This document shows, in pieces, positions 10,330-20,154 of a stretch of 64,000 nt of DNA (the first letter of the stretch is position 1; each line of letters begins with the position of its first letter). The stretch is from Mesostigma viride. Its lineage: Eukaryota; Streptophyta; Mesostigmatophyceae; Mesostigmatales; Mesostigmataceae. The position numbers were made by a program, and so were the translations under genes. Location of the stretch: NCBI GenBank assembly GCA_009746045.1, contig RPFO01001200.1, positions 1 through 64,000 on the forward strand, given 5' to 3'. Below the pieces are notes generated by a model. It did not search any database, had not been told where the DNA came from, and saw only the letters and a list, made by a program, of their open reading frames with translations.

Positions 10330-11512
10330 TCAGTCGTCCTGGTTGCCAGCCGGAGTCCAGGTGGGGTCTGCAGCCTCGTCGTCGACGCCCTGTGCAGCAA
10401 CGTCAGCGTCTATGGCGTCCACGAGATCACTGATTGGGTCAGTGGGGGCGTCGACGGGGATTGCTGTGTCCACTGCTTCCCCTGGACGAGGAGCACGCTG
10501 GGAAGAAGGGCCGGCACACTCGCTCCAGGCAGGCTGGCAAGGATGCGCCTGGCCTTCTCCGTGGTCACCCCAAACAACTGAGCCATGCGCTTGAAGACGT
10601 CTGGGCTGTCGCGCTCCATTGCAGCTGAGAGCGCCTCCACCTTGTCAAACACGCCCATCATGGCGCTAAGCTTCTTCGCAGACTCAGCCTCCGGGCAAGT
10701 CTCCATGTGCTCCTCGACGGCGCGTTTCTTGCCCTCGTAGCCGCAGCACATCTTGGAAGAAAGCGTCTCGTTGTCCAGCAGGCGGAACGAGACGGTGTTG
10801 CCACAGGTGTAGACGTTGTACTCGCACTCCTCCTCGTGCGCCGCCATCATGTTGCTTGGGATGATCGTAAAGCAGCCGGGGTGTTCGCAGGCCCTGTACT
10901 GCGTCCTCGACGCCAGGCTGTTGAGCTGCGGGTTGGGGACGAACAGCTGCCCAGACGAGCTCAGCGGCTTGCGGCACTGCGGACACTGGTTTCTGAACGT
11001 GTGAAGCTTGGTAGTGGCACAGGTGTCGCAGATGATGATGGAGCATGCGTGCGCGGGCTCGTTCTCCAGCATGAGAGTGACATACTTGTCTCTCTCCTCC
11101 GCGCAAATGGCGCATTCGATCTTGCTCAAGTCCAGGACGAGCTTCGCCACCTTGAAAGTGTTCTCCAGATAGGGAAACACGTTGTTTCTTGTGTCGAAGT
11201 CCCCGTGATTATCGTGCACGGGCACAGGCTTGTTAGCCCTGTGAAGCTGCCGTTGTTCAGCGGTCAGTTCTGCATGCACGGGTGTGTGGGGGCAAGAAAA
11301 CATAACAAGAAATGAGTACCAAAAGGCGGAAACGACAAGAAAAAGCGCTTTGGGTGCAAAAAAACAAAGGCTCGTCACAAACCTGCTTCTCCAGTAGCCG
11401 TGTTCCTCGCAGCACGTCGCTTTCCCCTGCCACTTCCACTGCCACTGCCACTAGCTCCAGTAACACCACGGCCAAAGTTGTAGCTAGCTGCGTATCTGGG
11501 GCGGGAAGCCAT
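10330..11512 (-). pseudogene. Gene D, RING/TRAF-type zinc-finger protein, right copy
   Basis: Exon 1 is 11383-11512 and the intron 11270-11382 (113 bases, GT...TGCAG, in phase), with exon 2 running towards the tip. The RING-like Cys set (CAIC, CDTC, CPQC) and the TRAF/SIAH-type CEHPGC...C fingers match the left copy. The C-terminal part reads differently from the left copy, so this one also looks broken about once. A clean GT-AG intron implies nuclear transcription and splicing. E3 ligase activity is inferred from the family only. Confidence 0.65.
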
Positions 11513-12220
11513 ATCCAGTGAGAGAGTTTTGGTGTGCTGAGCTGATGTGAGGTGAGCGAGTGGCGAGGAGACGAGGAAGTCTGGTCTTTATACCTGCGCA
11601 GGCCTTGGTTGACGAGACGGTCCCGTGGCTGCCAGGCTATCTACGTGGTCTTGCACGGGCAATCTGGCTACGTGGAAGCGCGTTCGTCGTTTATGCGCCG
11701 AAACCTTATCCACGGGACGCGTTTTTTTACGTTACAAATCCCGTGGCAGCATAACGGTCAGAAATATCCGTCCACGGGGATTACAATTTTTCGGTTTCGA
11801 GCCCCGTGGCAAAGTAACTGTCGGATATTTTTGCCACGGGGAAAGAATTTTTACGTTACAAATCCCGTGGCAAAATAACGCTCGAAAATATCCGTCCACG
11901 GGGACAGAAAAAAATCCGATTCCGGTCCCGCGGCAAAGTAACTGTCGGATATTTTTGCCACGGGGAAAGATTTTTTACGTTACAAATCCCGTGGCAAAAT
12001 AACGCTCAAAATGTATGGCCACGGGAAATTTTTCCTCGTAACCGTCATACCGTTTCCCGTTACAAACCTCGTGGCTCGCCACGAGCCGTCGATCTGCTGA
12101 ATTCTTCTAGACCACGGGAATTGCAGCCCCGTGGGTATAAATGCAGGACTTGCACCACCTCGCCTCGCATCCCACTCGCATCCACCCAGCTCTCTCAGCA
12201 ACCAAAACCAACCAGCTCCA
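11513..12220. promoter_or_regulatory. Divergent D/C promoter with CCACGGG array, right arm
   Basis: Mirror of the left array: TTTATA at 11587-11592 for gene D on the minus strand and TATAAA at 12136-12141 for gene C. Repeated units of CCCGTGG, GTTAC and AATATCCG fill the space, plus one CCGCGG variant. Small differences from the left array show that the motif core is kept while spacers vary slightly. Confidence 0.75.
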
Positions 12221-13485
12221 ATGGCTACCTCCTCCGCCATCTCTGCTCCTCGCCAGCGTGGGCCGCACAGTGCTCCCAAAGTCAAGAAAACTCGCCACTT
12301 CAACATTCTTTTCCACCCAGTCACCGGCGAGCATGCATGCGAAGTCCACCTTCCTGAGGCTTCTCGCAGCGTTTTGAACGACATGATGGATCACTACGAG
12401 ACGAGCAACATCATGATGAACAAGAAGCGCATTCGCTGCGTCGGCTGCGACAAGATGAGGTCTCTCAAGCACTTCTGCGAGTTTGACGAGGATTACAAGA
12501 TGCGCAACAATCACAGCTTTTCCCCTGCGACGGCCATTTCTGCGACTCGTGCGAGTACCTTCAGCAGAACAACATGCTGAAGAGCATCCCCACGAAGGAC
12601 TGCGCCAAGTGCAAGAAGCCGACTCGTGTGGATCTCCTCAAGATCGACTGCAACGGCAAGGCCGAGCACTGCATCAGCTGCTGGGACCCCGCATTCGAGC
12701 AGTTCGCGTTCGAGCACGAGCGGACGAAGAAGAGGTTCCCCGAGCTGCTCCAGATCTACCCGGATATGGAGGACACCGCCGAGTTCATCAAGTGGCCCAC
12801 GCCAGGCACCTACACCGTCTCTGAGCCGAACTTTGCTCTCACCGGCCCCACCGACCCTGGCAAGGTCAACGTCAAGGTCGAGGAGCGCGACCAGCCCTTT
12901 CTTCGCGGTGGCTACAAGAGGAAGCAGGAGGACACAAACGACTACCTGAGGTCTTGCGGGCTGTTCAACGACGCCATCAAGAAGCCCAAGGTCGACATCG
13001 AGAACTTCAAGAGCGACTTCACCAAGGAGATCTCCAGGATCAAGTGGGAGTGCGAGAAGCGCAACTATGTCTCCCACCTCAGCTTCGTCTCTTTCACGCT
13101 GTCCGAGTCCAACCTCACCAGCACCGTCACTCCCGGCACCAAGGAGTTCGAGCATCTGAAGAACAAGTTCTGCGGCGTCAAGGCTGCCAGCAAGCAGATG
13201 GGCTGCAACCACCAGTTGGACGTGCCCTCCAAGACCTGCAAGGTGTGCAACAAGAAGGCGCACTACCTCTTCACCGCCAACGGCCACAGCATCGACAACG
13301 ACGTCGTCTGCAGCGAGTGCGTCCTCGACACTCTGCGGGAGGCTGGCACCAAGAGTGTCTCCTGCCCCATCTGCGAGGGCAAGGACTCCAAGCACGACCT
13401 GTGCTTCCCGTTTTTCCGCTACGACTCCGCAGAGTCCTGCTATGCAGCTGTCATGAACCAACTGGCCGCCCCGCGTGCCCTGTAA
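12221..13485 (+). pseudogene. Gene C, Cys-rich zinc protein, right copy
   Basis: Mirror copy of the left gene with the same Cys clusters and the CPICEGKDSKHDLCFPFFRY region, ending MNQLAAPRAL. TATAAA lies at 12136-12141, followed by GCAGGACTTG and a leader rich in CTC/CAC, with the ATG in a good eukaryotic context (CCAATGG). This copy appears broken about once relative to its partner. The shared tail with gene A/B-type neighbours (-NQLA-) is probably chance. Confidence 0.65.
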
Positions 13486-13967
13486 ATAGTTCAGAGAATC
13501 TCTCTAGTCCCGTGGACTTGTGTACAATTAAAGAGTAATTATATTTTTAATGAAAACAATTCACACGAACATCATGTCTTATTTTCCATGCTTGCAATCA
13601 AAGTAAAATTAACAATTGCACACGTCCCAAGTGTCCAAATTTAATAATACTTAGCCGTTGAGACTTGGCAAAAATTTGAATTTGGCGCGGTTTTATATTT
13701 ATACTTCTGGCGCCGTCACCACGGGAATGGCACGTGCCACGTGGCAGAATCCCGTGGACGTGCACCGGTCCGTACTCGCGCCGCGCCGTTCCGTATTTGC
13801 GCCGCGCTTATCCACAGGACGCGCGCGTCGCGCTCGCGCCGCGCTTATCCACAGGACGCGGACCAATCCCGTGGCAGCTGTGGATATCCCTTCGTCTATT
13901 AAGTCGCGAGACGCAACAACTCTCGCAGCTATCCTCCTCTCCATCCACCACTACCACGAAAACAGCT
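13486..13967 (+). promoter_or_regulatory. Gene C 3' region and gene B promoter, right arm
   Basis: ATTAAAG follows the gene C stop. Then come GGACTTG, an AT-rich block, GGCACGTGCCACGTGG, CCCGTGG sites and two copies of the TTATCCACAGGACG-type repeat. No clear TATA box lies close to the gene B start. TATTAAG near 13895 is the nearest candidate. Confidence 0.5.
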
Positions 13968-14686
13968 ATGGCTGACTCCGCGAAACCAGCTATGGCTGCC
14001 ACCTTCGACAGCCTGCCTGCAGAAATCGTGCACCGCCTCGTGGAGCTCTCGTGGCCCAAACTGTGTGGAATCAACAAGGCCACGCAGGTCCAGTTTGAGA
14101 AGGTGAAAGAGGAAAAGACGATCGAAGCCACTGAGCTGCTGAATGCCATTGAGAAGGAGATTCAGATGCGCTCCCGCAGACGCCGAAGGAACCCTGGCGA
14201 GCTGCGCCACATGACTTCATGCGATCTCAAGATGTGCAAGCGGTTGCTGATTGGCAAGAAGCCCTATATCTTTCTCCGTCAAGCGAAGAGGTGGGTCGCC
14301 GAGGCTCACTGCTACAGGAAGCATCTGGCGTGCCTTGCCCAGAATGTGTTTGACAAGATGTTCTGGGCTGTCATCGTCTTCGGACACGACGCTGACCTTG
14401 TCGCTCACGAGTACATCAAGTCCGTGCCGGATCTCGAGAAGGAACGCACGGCAGAAGAGCACGGTCTCGAGCTCATCAATCGCATGAAGGAGGCGGTGCG
14501 CAAGGCCCTCGAGACAAGCGTGGCTCCTCACCACCGCCCCCCCGGATGCAGAAGATGGAGGAACTGTGCAATTGGGAGTTAGACGTGTGGAAGAACCAAC
14601 TGGCCAATGGCTATGTCAGCTGCAGGGAGTGCAGCCTTTTGAAGCCAAGCCATGAACGGAGGAAGGCGCATGCGATGTACAAATAA
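13968..14686 (+). pseudogene. Gene B, F-box-like protein, right copy
   Basis: Mirror copy of the left gene: an F-box-like first 45 residues, then a basic patch near residue 70, then a helical middle containing the KRLLIGKKPYIF and DKMFWAVIVFGHDADL stretches, then a distal zinc-like CxxC. The F-box call rests on the LPAEIV start and leucine spacing, not on a database match. It is followed by gene A in the same direction. Interrupted about once. It could instead be a virus-specific helical protein with chance resemblance. Confidence 0.55.
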
Positions 14687-15246
14687 GTACTTCCACTCCT
14701 ACATTGAGAAAAGGAGTGTTGAAATGATTACTGTATTTTATTTTCTAATAAAAGCAATTACGTAAACAAAGAGTCCTCACATCTCATGCATTATAAATAG
14801 GCCAATTAACAAATGCAATAGGTACGTAGCATATACTGAGCATACCAAACAGGGTGCAAGTGACAGAATTCAAAAAGACTTAGCCGTTTAGGAGCTACAC
14901 TTACTAGCACGGCCCCCTTAGTGCCCAGGACTTGGTGAAAATTCGGGACTTTGCACAGAAACACGCCTAACGCCGCGCCGGTACTGCGTACGACAGAAGT
15001 AAGGGCGTATGACACGGTGCTCGGGACTTGTGCAAATTTAATTACTGACAAAGTACCAACGGAGTGGCGCTCACAATTCATAATTGTAGTTACTGGCAAG
15101 CCACGGACTTGTATAAATAGATTCGCCCTGGCCAGTCGGCCCTTGCATTCACGCTTCCGGCCCGCTGGCATGTCGCCGCCATGCAAAGGAGTGATTCGAA
15201 TTGATAATAAAAGAAAGCAATGAGTACGTGACTCTTCAACGCAGCC
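14687..15246 (+). promoter_or_regulatory. Gene B 3' region and gene A promoter, right arm
   Basis: After the B stop there is a CTAATAAAAGC polyadenylation-type signal. TATAAATA follows at 14792-14799 with no clear gene behind it, and another lies at 15112-15119 for gene A, preceded by CCACGGACTTG. GGACTTG-like motifs recur between them. The roughly 300 bases between the two TATA boxes might give a short non-coding transcript. Nothing in the sequence proves it. Confidence 0.5.
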
Positions 15247-16381
15247 ATGGACCACGAGGTTATATTAAAAAAGATACCACTGACAGCTCTCTTCAGCCAT
15301 GTGGGCAAGCGCCTGCATAAGCTGGAAACGGCTTATAATCAGGACAATTATGCCGACACCAAGACAAAGCGTGCTCAAGGCCGCGAGCTAAAACGAGCTC
15401 TAGAAAACACGGACGCTGGTCCGAGTGCCACGGAATACGACACGTGGGATATCAAAACGATTATGGATGCCAAAAGAAACGGGGACGTGATGATGCTGCA
15501 GATAGAGTGGGATTATACAAAAGAGCAGTTACTGGATTACGCCACCAAGGGGCAAAAAGTAGACCTGTTCGGATGGGAGCCGATCCAGAACATTGCAGGA
15601 AACTGCGACTCTGCCATACAGGCGTTCTTGGACGATTTCGTGTCAACCAAGGATAAAAAATGCAGGGTGAATAACAGGGTTGACCACCGCGAGGTTCGTA
15701 AGGCGTGGAACGCAGTCAAGGCGGCACGGGATGCAGGAGGCCCCCTTTCAAGAAGTTTCACACGTACGATTCTGGTGAGAACCACGACGAGATGCATGAG
15801 TTCGACCACGATAACGAGCCATCCTCAAGCAACCACACGCCCAACACGATCCCCAGCAAGCTTGCGACCGACCCGCTGGCAGCTTCGCTGGCGGAGCAGC
15901 TCAAGAGGTCGCAGGAAGAGGCTGCCAAGGCCCAGGCTCAGCTGGCACACCTGTTATCTCAGCAGGCTGCTACTGTACGCGTCCCTTCTGTGCAGCAGCC
16001 TGCTCCTCAGCAGGCATCTTTTTTTTTGCAGCAGCCTGCTCCCCAGCAGGCATCTGTTTTTTTGCAGCAGCCTGCTCCCCAGCAGGGGTCATTTTACGTG
16101 CAGCAACCTGTTATTATTGACCAGCCGCTTCTGGGGGGCAGCAGCCTGTTCCTGACGAGCAACTTGATCCTGATAGAGCTGCCAGGCGCGCTGCCAAGCA
16201 AGCTGCCAAGCAGGCAGCCAAGCTGGCTGCCAAGCAGGCTGCTCTTGAGCAGGCTGCCATTGATCAGGCTGCTGCTGCTGAGCAGGCCAGAAAGACTCAG
16301 GGGAGAGGAACCAAGGACATGCCCTTCATCCCTGATGAGGGAAATCAAAAGGAGGGATCCTCTGATGATGAGGACCAGTAA
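15247..16381 (+). pseudogene. Gene A, Q/A-rich coiled protein, right copy
   Basis: Same layout as the left copy: a helical domain of about 170 residues, an acidic linker, a coiled coil, QQPAPQQ repeats, an Ala/Lys-rich helix and an acidic C-terminus. It is the outermost gene of the arm and points away from the palindrome centre. The leader from the TATA box at 15112-15119 to the ATG is about 130 bases and contains a short upstream frame, MSPPCKGVIRIDNKRKQ, at 15170-15223. The reading is interrupted about twice, matching the other arm, so the breaks predate the arm duplication or were copied by conversion. The function is unknown. Confidence 0.6.
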
Positions 16382-16557
16382 ATAGTACTGACAAGGTTTA
16401 CGTGTGACCAATGCAATGTAATGATGCAATATAATCTGGAATAAAGAATTGTTTCATTAATAAATATCATTACATGTGTTTATTTCCATGCTTTACCACG
16501 AGGAATGCCATGTCATTTGTCCAAGTCCTGTGCATGTCTGTCAGCCCTCCAAAAGGG

Positions 16558-16648
16558 GGTCACTTTAGGTTTTTGTAGTAAGGCACCTACCGCGGGATTC
16601 CCGTGGCAAAACATCTTCGGGCCCTTACTACGCTCCGCGAAAGTGACC
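16558..16648. repeat. Short inverted repeat at palindrome outer edge
   Basis: GGTCACTTT (16558-16566) and GTAGTAAGG (16575-16583) are mirrored by CCTTACTAC (16623-16631) and AAAGTGACC (16640-16648). The outer limit of the big palindrome, 16578, falls inside this hairpin-forming sequence. A fold-back breakpoint here is possible. Confidence 0.6.
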
Positions 16649-16790
16649 CGTTTTCCCGGGTTGCGCGACTTGTGAAAATCGGCTAAGTCCCGTGGTCTTC
16701 CAGCGGGTGGGGGGTTAGCGCCTCCAAGGCCCCCCGAATAGGACCATGGCCGGAATAAATACGGGCGTGAACAATGCAAGCTTAATACGT

Positions 16791-16919
16791 TTAGATAATG
16801 GGGTAGTTTTCGTACGATTCGCGCGTGTGCCCCGAATACAGGTGGTCGTATGCTAAGGCTATGTTCGCGAGTATGAGATAGTACAGCAGTAGTGCTTTGA
16901 TGATGGACACAATGATCAT
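16791..16919 (-). CDS. Micro membrane protein 1 (42 aa)
   Basis: A 42-residue reading starts MIIVSIIKALLLYYLIL and ends HTRESYENYPII. One hydrophobic helix of about 18-20 residues spans the N-terminal half. A tandem paralogue follows at 16963-17151 and starts with the same 14 residues, which supports both being real. The Asp/Glu/Tyr-rich tail would face one side of a membrane. The function is unknown. Confidence 0.6.
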   Translation of the reverse strand: MIIVSIIKALLLYYLILANIALAYDHLYSGHTRESYENYPII

Positions 16920-16962
16920 TGTCTTTTCATTATGGACATAATTTTGCCAATCGGGGTTGCGC

Positions 16963-17151
16963 CTAAAAGCCGAGTAACCCGAACGGGACTGCGGGGGAGA
17001 ACACCAGCACTAGGAGAATACGCTTATTCCAAGGGAATTTGTCAAACGATTTGCGCGTGTGTTCCATGTACAAGTGTTCCCATGCTAAGGAGAGGTTGAC
17101 GCAAATGAGATAGTACAGCAATAATGCTTTGATGATGGACACAATGATCAT
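16963..17151 (-). CDS. Micro membrane protein 2 (62 aa)
   Basis: It starts MIIVSIIKALLLYYLICVNL like its neighbour, keeps the HLYMEHTRKSF segment, and then adds a second hydrophobic stretch (RILLVLVFSPAVPFGLLGF). An ATTTATTTTTATAATG-type AT block lies just upstream on the minus strand. An in-frame start twelve residues earlier is possible, but the duplicated copy has no equivalent. The duplication covers about 130 bases with visible divergence, so it is older than the palindrome arms. Confidence 0.6.
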   Translation of the reverse strand: MIIVSIIKALLLYYLICVNLSLAWEHLYMEHTRKSFDKFPWNKRILLVLVFSPAVPFGLLGF

Positions 17152-17206
17152 GGTCTTTTCATTATAAAAATAAATAATATCACTCAATCGTGTTTCCTAT
17201 ACTGCA

Positions 17207-18184
17207 TCACTTGCGCCCAAAAAGCAGTGGTTTTCCCTCAGTCACGAGAAGGTCAAGCACGCCGCGGAGGAACTGCTTCTCCTCGGCTCTGTTCATGGGC
17301 TGCAAGTTGACTCCAAAGGGGACAAACTCGTCCCTCTGGTCTTTTGGTTTTTCCAGGAGCTTCTTCATGCCGTTGTCTTGGCTGTACCCCTCCAAGAGGA
17401 TCTTCGCCTTGAAGGGCGCGTTCCTTGCGCAATTGTGGCAGCGGACGCGGATCTGGTCCGAGAACTGGTCCGGGACAATATAGGCAGACATGACGTCGTG
17501 CAAGAACCTCACCGTGCAGGTGGAGCACTCCTTCGGGGGCCAACAGCTCGCCACGTTCGAGTTCTGCAGGTAGAGAGAAGTCCCTTGCTCACCGGCCTGC
17601 GTGTCCATCTTCCAGTCCCTCACGAAACTCTGCACGAGCTCGTTCTCCTTTTCTGTTCTGACTTCGTTCTCGGCCACCTTCAACTTGCGAAGTGCGATCA
17701 CGACCTTCTTTTGGTAGCAGGGCTCGCACAGAGTGGTCTTGTTGCGCATATGCTGCGTTGCAGGCGTATCGTGGACGAAGGCAGCTCCAGTGACGTACGA
17801 CATGCACTCCACGCACGAATAGGAGCGGCGAGGTGGCGTATCTTGCTCAGGGACTCGGTAGCGCATGAGCGAATCCGAGTACTTGTGCACGAAGTCGGCG
17901 ATTTGAGGGATGGCCTTGACGCAGCCATCGCACTTGCACTCGACGGAGCCTTGGTCGTTTTTGAAGAGGTAGAAAAAGTCCGTCGGCATGTGGAAACAGG
18001 TGTCGCAGATACGCGGCCTCACCAAGTCGAAAGCGGAGTCCTTGACGGGGTTCGACTCGTCGCTGTGCTCCACGAGGACAGGCTTCTTGCAGGCGTGCTT
18101 CTTTCGCTTGGATATGGCTGCCAAGGAGAGAGGGAACAGCGGGGTGTTGTTGAGGCGAACAGAGGACCTGGTAGCGGGAGCCAT
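17207..18184 (-). CDS. Gene E, triple zinc-ribbon protein
   Basis: 325 residues starting MAPATRSSVRLNN. A basic N-terminus (KRKKHACKK) may act in nuclear targeting. Three Cys clusters follow: CDTCFH...CKCDGC at about 75-105, CVEC...CEPCYQKK at about 135-180, and CSTCTVRF...CHNC at about 225-260. Each looks like a zinc ribbon. The C-terminus is helical and charged. Architecture and promoter type match gene C, so I infer an early host-interaction or transcription role. No family is recognised. Confidence 0.7.
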   Translation of the reverse strand: MAPATRSSVRLNNTPLFPLSLAAISKRKKHACKKPVLVEHSDESNPVKDSAFDLVRPRICDTCFHMPTDFFYLFKNDQGSVECKCDGCVKAIPQIADFVHKYSDSLMRYRVPEQDTPPRRSYSCVECMSYVTGAAFVHDTPATQHMRNKTTLCEPCYQKKVVIALRKLKVAENEVRTEKENELVQSFVRDWKMDTQAGEQGTSLYLQNSNVASCWPPKECSTCTVRFLHDVMSAYIVPDQFSDQIRVRCHNCARNAPFKAKILLEGYSQDNGMKKLLEKPKDQRDEFVPFGVNLQPMNRAEEKQFLRGVLDLLVTEGKPLLFGRK

Positions 18185-18568
18185 GGATGGATGAGAGTGC
18201 GAGAGGGATTGCGCGAGAGAAAACGAGAGCGAGATGGGAAACAAGTCGCAAACTTGGAGTCTTTGTACCTCTCGGGAGCGGCTGTCCACGGGGACACAGA
18301 GTTTCGGTTACTTATCCACTGGACTTCGGTTACGAGCGGCGCGGCGCTGTACGGCCTTATCCACTGGAATTCGGTTACAAACGACGCGACGCCGTACGGG
18401 CTTATCCACATGGTTTCAGTTACGACGTACGGATAGTGTACGGACCCGTCCTGAAATACTAATTGAAGTAATTTGCCACTTGGCATGCAATTGTGATTGA
18501 CTCATTGTTGGTATTCAAGTTTATGTGAAAATGGTTTTTCATTAATAAAAATAATACACAAGGATCAT
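18185..18568 (-). promoter_or_regulatory. Gene E promoter with 45-base repeats, plus gene F 3' end
   Basis: TTATCCAC occurs at 18312, 18357 and 18402, exactly 45 bases apart. Each is followed by a TTCGGTTACGA-like block and a GCG-rich spacer, so three degenerate 45-base repeats lie upstream of gene E. One CCACGGGG lies near 18287. The region up to 18568 is AT-rich, with TTAATAAAAATAA serving the gene F 3' end. Confidence 0.65.
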
Positions 18569-19399
18569 TTACTGAACCAGAGATACATCCACTTGCTTTC
18601 CAGCAACGACAATTTCAGTGGAAGGATTGGCCTTGGCCATCTCGGCGTGCATCCTAGCAATGTGGTCTTCCCGGATCCTCTGGCACTGCTCCTGCCAGGC
18701 ACGTTTCTCAGCATCCTGAATCTCCACCCAAGCCGCTTCTTTCTTCCTTTGAATTTCCTGAATTTCCTCCGTGGGTCCAGCGATCTGGTCCACGGAAACC
18801 AGGCGAGAGGTGATAGGCATCCAGTGACCTCTCAGGGGGATGTTATATCTCTCAATGGCTTTCTCCAAGCGCGTCTTCGGGGCGCCGGGGGCGGAGGGAA
18901 GCAGATCCTTCTCGGTCATGTCGGCCACGGAGAACGCCGGAGGCCAGATGATGCCCACGTTGAGAATCGTGTAAGGCTGCTTAGCCGTGTTGATGGGCCA
19001 GTTGACCAGGATCAGCTCCGGGGAAGGATTCCATACCGCGTCAAAGCCGAAAGGCCTTGTTTTGACCACTTTCCCGTCCCTCACGGTCATCCCATAAGAA
19101 GCCACACATTTGCTGTTCTTGGCCTTAGTGGGAGAAACGAGCATGCAATGCGCATAAAGCATGTCCAGAGAGGTTGCGAAGCCCCCCATGCTCGCATAGC
19201 GCTCCATAACGTGAGCTGTCACCTTGGTGATCGTACACATCCCCGTTCGCACGGTTTCAGCCGCGAGTGCTCCCACAACATTGAGTTCCCCCACGCACAA
19301 GACATTGTACTCAGAGAAGTCACCGAAGGGATCAGTTTTCTGACGGAGTTCATAAAGCTCTGGGACTTTGTACGTCACCAAAGTGGACTGGTCGGCCAT
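18569..19399 (-). CDS. Gene F, unknown 276-aa protein
   Basis: It starts MADQSTLVTYKVPELYELRQ. A compact mixed alpha/beta-looking domain of about 200 residues contains VLCVGELNVVGALAAETVRTGMC and PELILVNWPIN. A charged coiled-coil tail follows (EEIQEIQRKKEAAWVEIQDAEKRAW). TATAAA lies about 80 bases upstream on its strand (19478-19483) beside CCCGTGG. No motif gives a function. It diverges from gene G across a motif-rich promoter. Confidence 0.65.
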   Translation of the reverse strand: MADQSTLVTYKVPELYELRQKTDPFGDFSEYNVLCVGELNVVGALAAETVRTGMCTITKVTAHVMERYASMGGFATSLDMLYAHCMLVSPTKAKNSKCVASYGMTVRDGKVVKTRPFGFDAVWNPSPELILVNWPINTAKQPYTILNVGIIWPPAFSVADMTEKDLLPSAPGAPKTRLEKAIERYNIPLRGHWMPITSRLVSVDQIAGPTEEIQEIQRKKEAAWVEIQDAEKRAWQEQCQRIREDHIARMHAEMAKANPSTEIVVAGKQVDVSLVQ

Positions 19400-20154
19400 A
19401 GCTGAGAGAGAGAGAGAGAGAGTTAGAGATCAGGTGATAGTGAGAGCGAGGTGAGAGCCCCGTGGTCGTGCACCGGGTTTTATACCTTCCAGGCCGCCGC
19501 GGCGGTTACAAGGTGCTGAATTAGCCACGTAGCCACTTTTCGGCCGTTACCGGGCCGCGGTCCACCACGGGGATATTTATTTTCGCGGCCACGCAGCCAC
19601 GGGAGAACTTTCCGGCGGTTACTTTGTCCACGGGGGCAGGGTTTTTGCGGTTACGGAACCACGAGGAAAAATATCTGGCGGTTACGTTGTCCACGGGGAC
19701 AGGGTTTTCGCGGCCACGCAGCCACGGGGAAAAATATCCGGCGGTTACGGAATCGGATAGTTACGGTTACGCCGCCGCGGAAAAAATCCCGTGGCCTTCC
19801 ACGGTCTACGGGGACAAGATAGTTACGGTTACGCTTCTAGCGGAAAAAAATCCCGTGGTCGCCAGTGTCCACGGGGACAAGATATTTACGGTTACGCTTC
19901 TAGAAGAAAAATTCCCGTGGTCGCCAGTGTCCACGGGACACTTTTGCGCGGTTACGACGACGGTTACGGTTGCACGCGCCTATCTAGCGGCTCGTGGCTC
20001 GCCACGAAGCGATATGCGGACTTCAGCACTCGACCACGGGAGATCTCGTCAAGAAGTGGCAGCAAGGTATAAAAGGCGCCTCCCCACCTCGTCTCGCCAC
20101 TCGCATCCCACTCGCTCAACGCACCCAACACTCTCCTCTCACACTTTCGCAGCT
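19400..20154. promoter_or_regulatory. Divergent F/G promoter with CCACGGG array
   Basis: TTTATA at 19478-19483 serves F and TATAAAA at 20068-20074 serves G. Between them lie about eleven CCACGGG/CCCGTGG heptamers and a GGTTAC or GCGGTTACG beside most of them, in repeating units such as CCACGGGGACAGGGTTTTCG. The array resembles the C/D promoter in composition but not in exact spacing. No gene lies here. Confidence 0.75.

Larger units (their letters stand above)
9850..16578 (-). repeat. Right arm of giant palindrome
   Basis: Mirror image of 3124-9849. Unlike the left arm it runs on without a change of character into more terminal-type viral sequence (CCCGTGG motifs, small zinc and membrane proteins). 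The natural genome is therefore probably the right side, with position 9850 as its physical end. The left arm would be the start of a second, head-to-head unit cut off at 3124. Confidence 0.95.

Noticed and set aside
18312-18409. TTATCCAC repeats as bacterial DnaA boxes
   Set aside because: Resemblance to TTATNCACA is likely chance. Genes here have TATA boxes, polyadenylation signals and an intron.
17378-18436. 352-residue plus-strand frame opposite gene E
   Set aside because: Antisense shadow of the zinc-ribbon gene. Gene E has Cys clusters and a fitting start.
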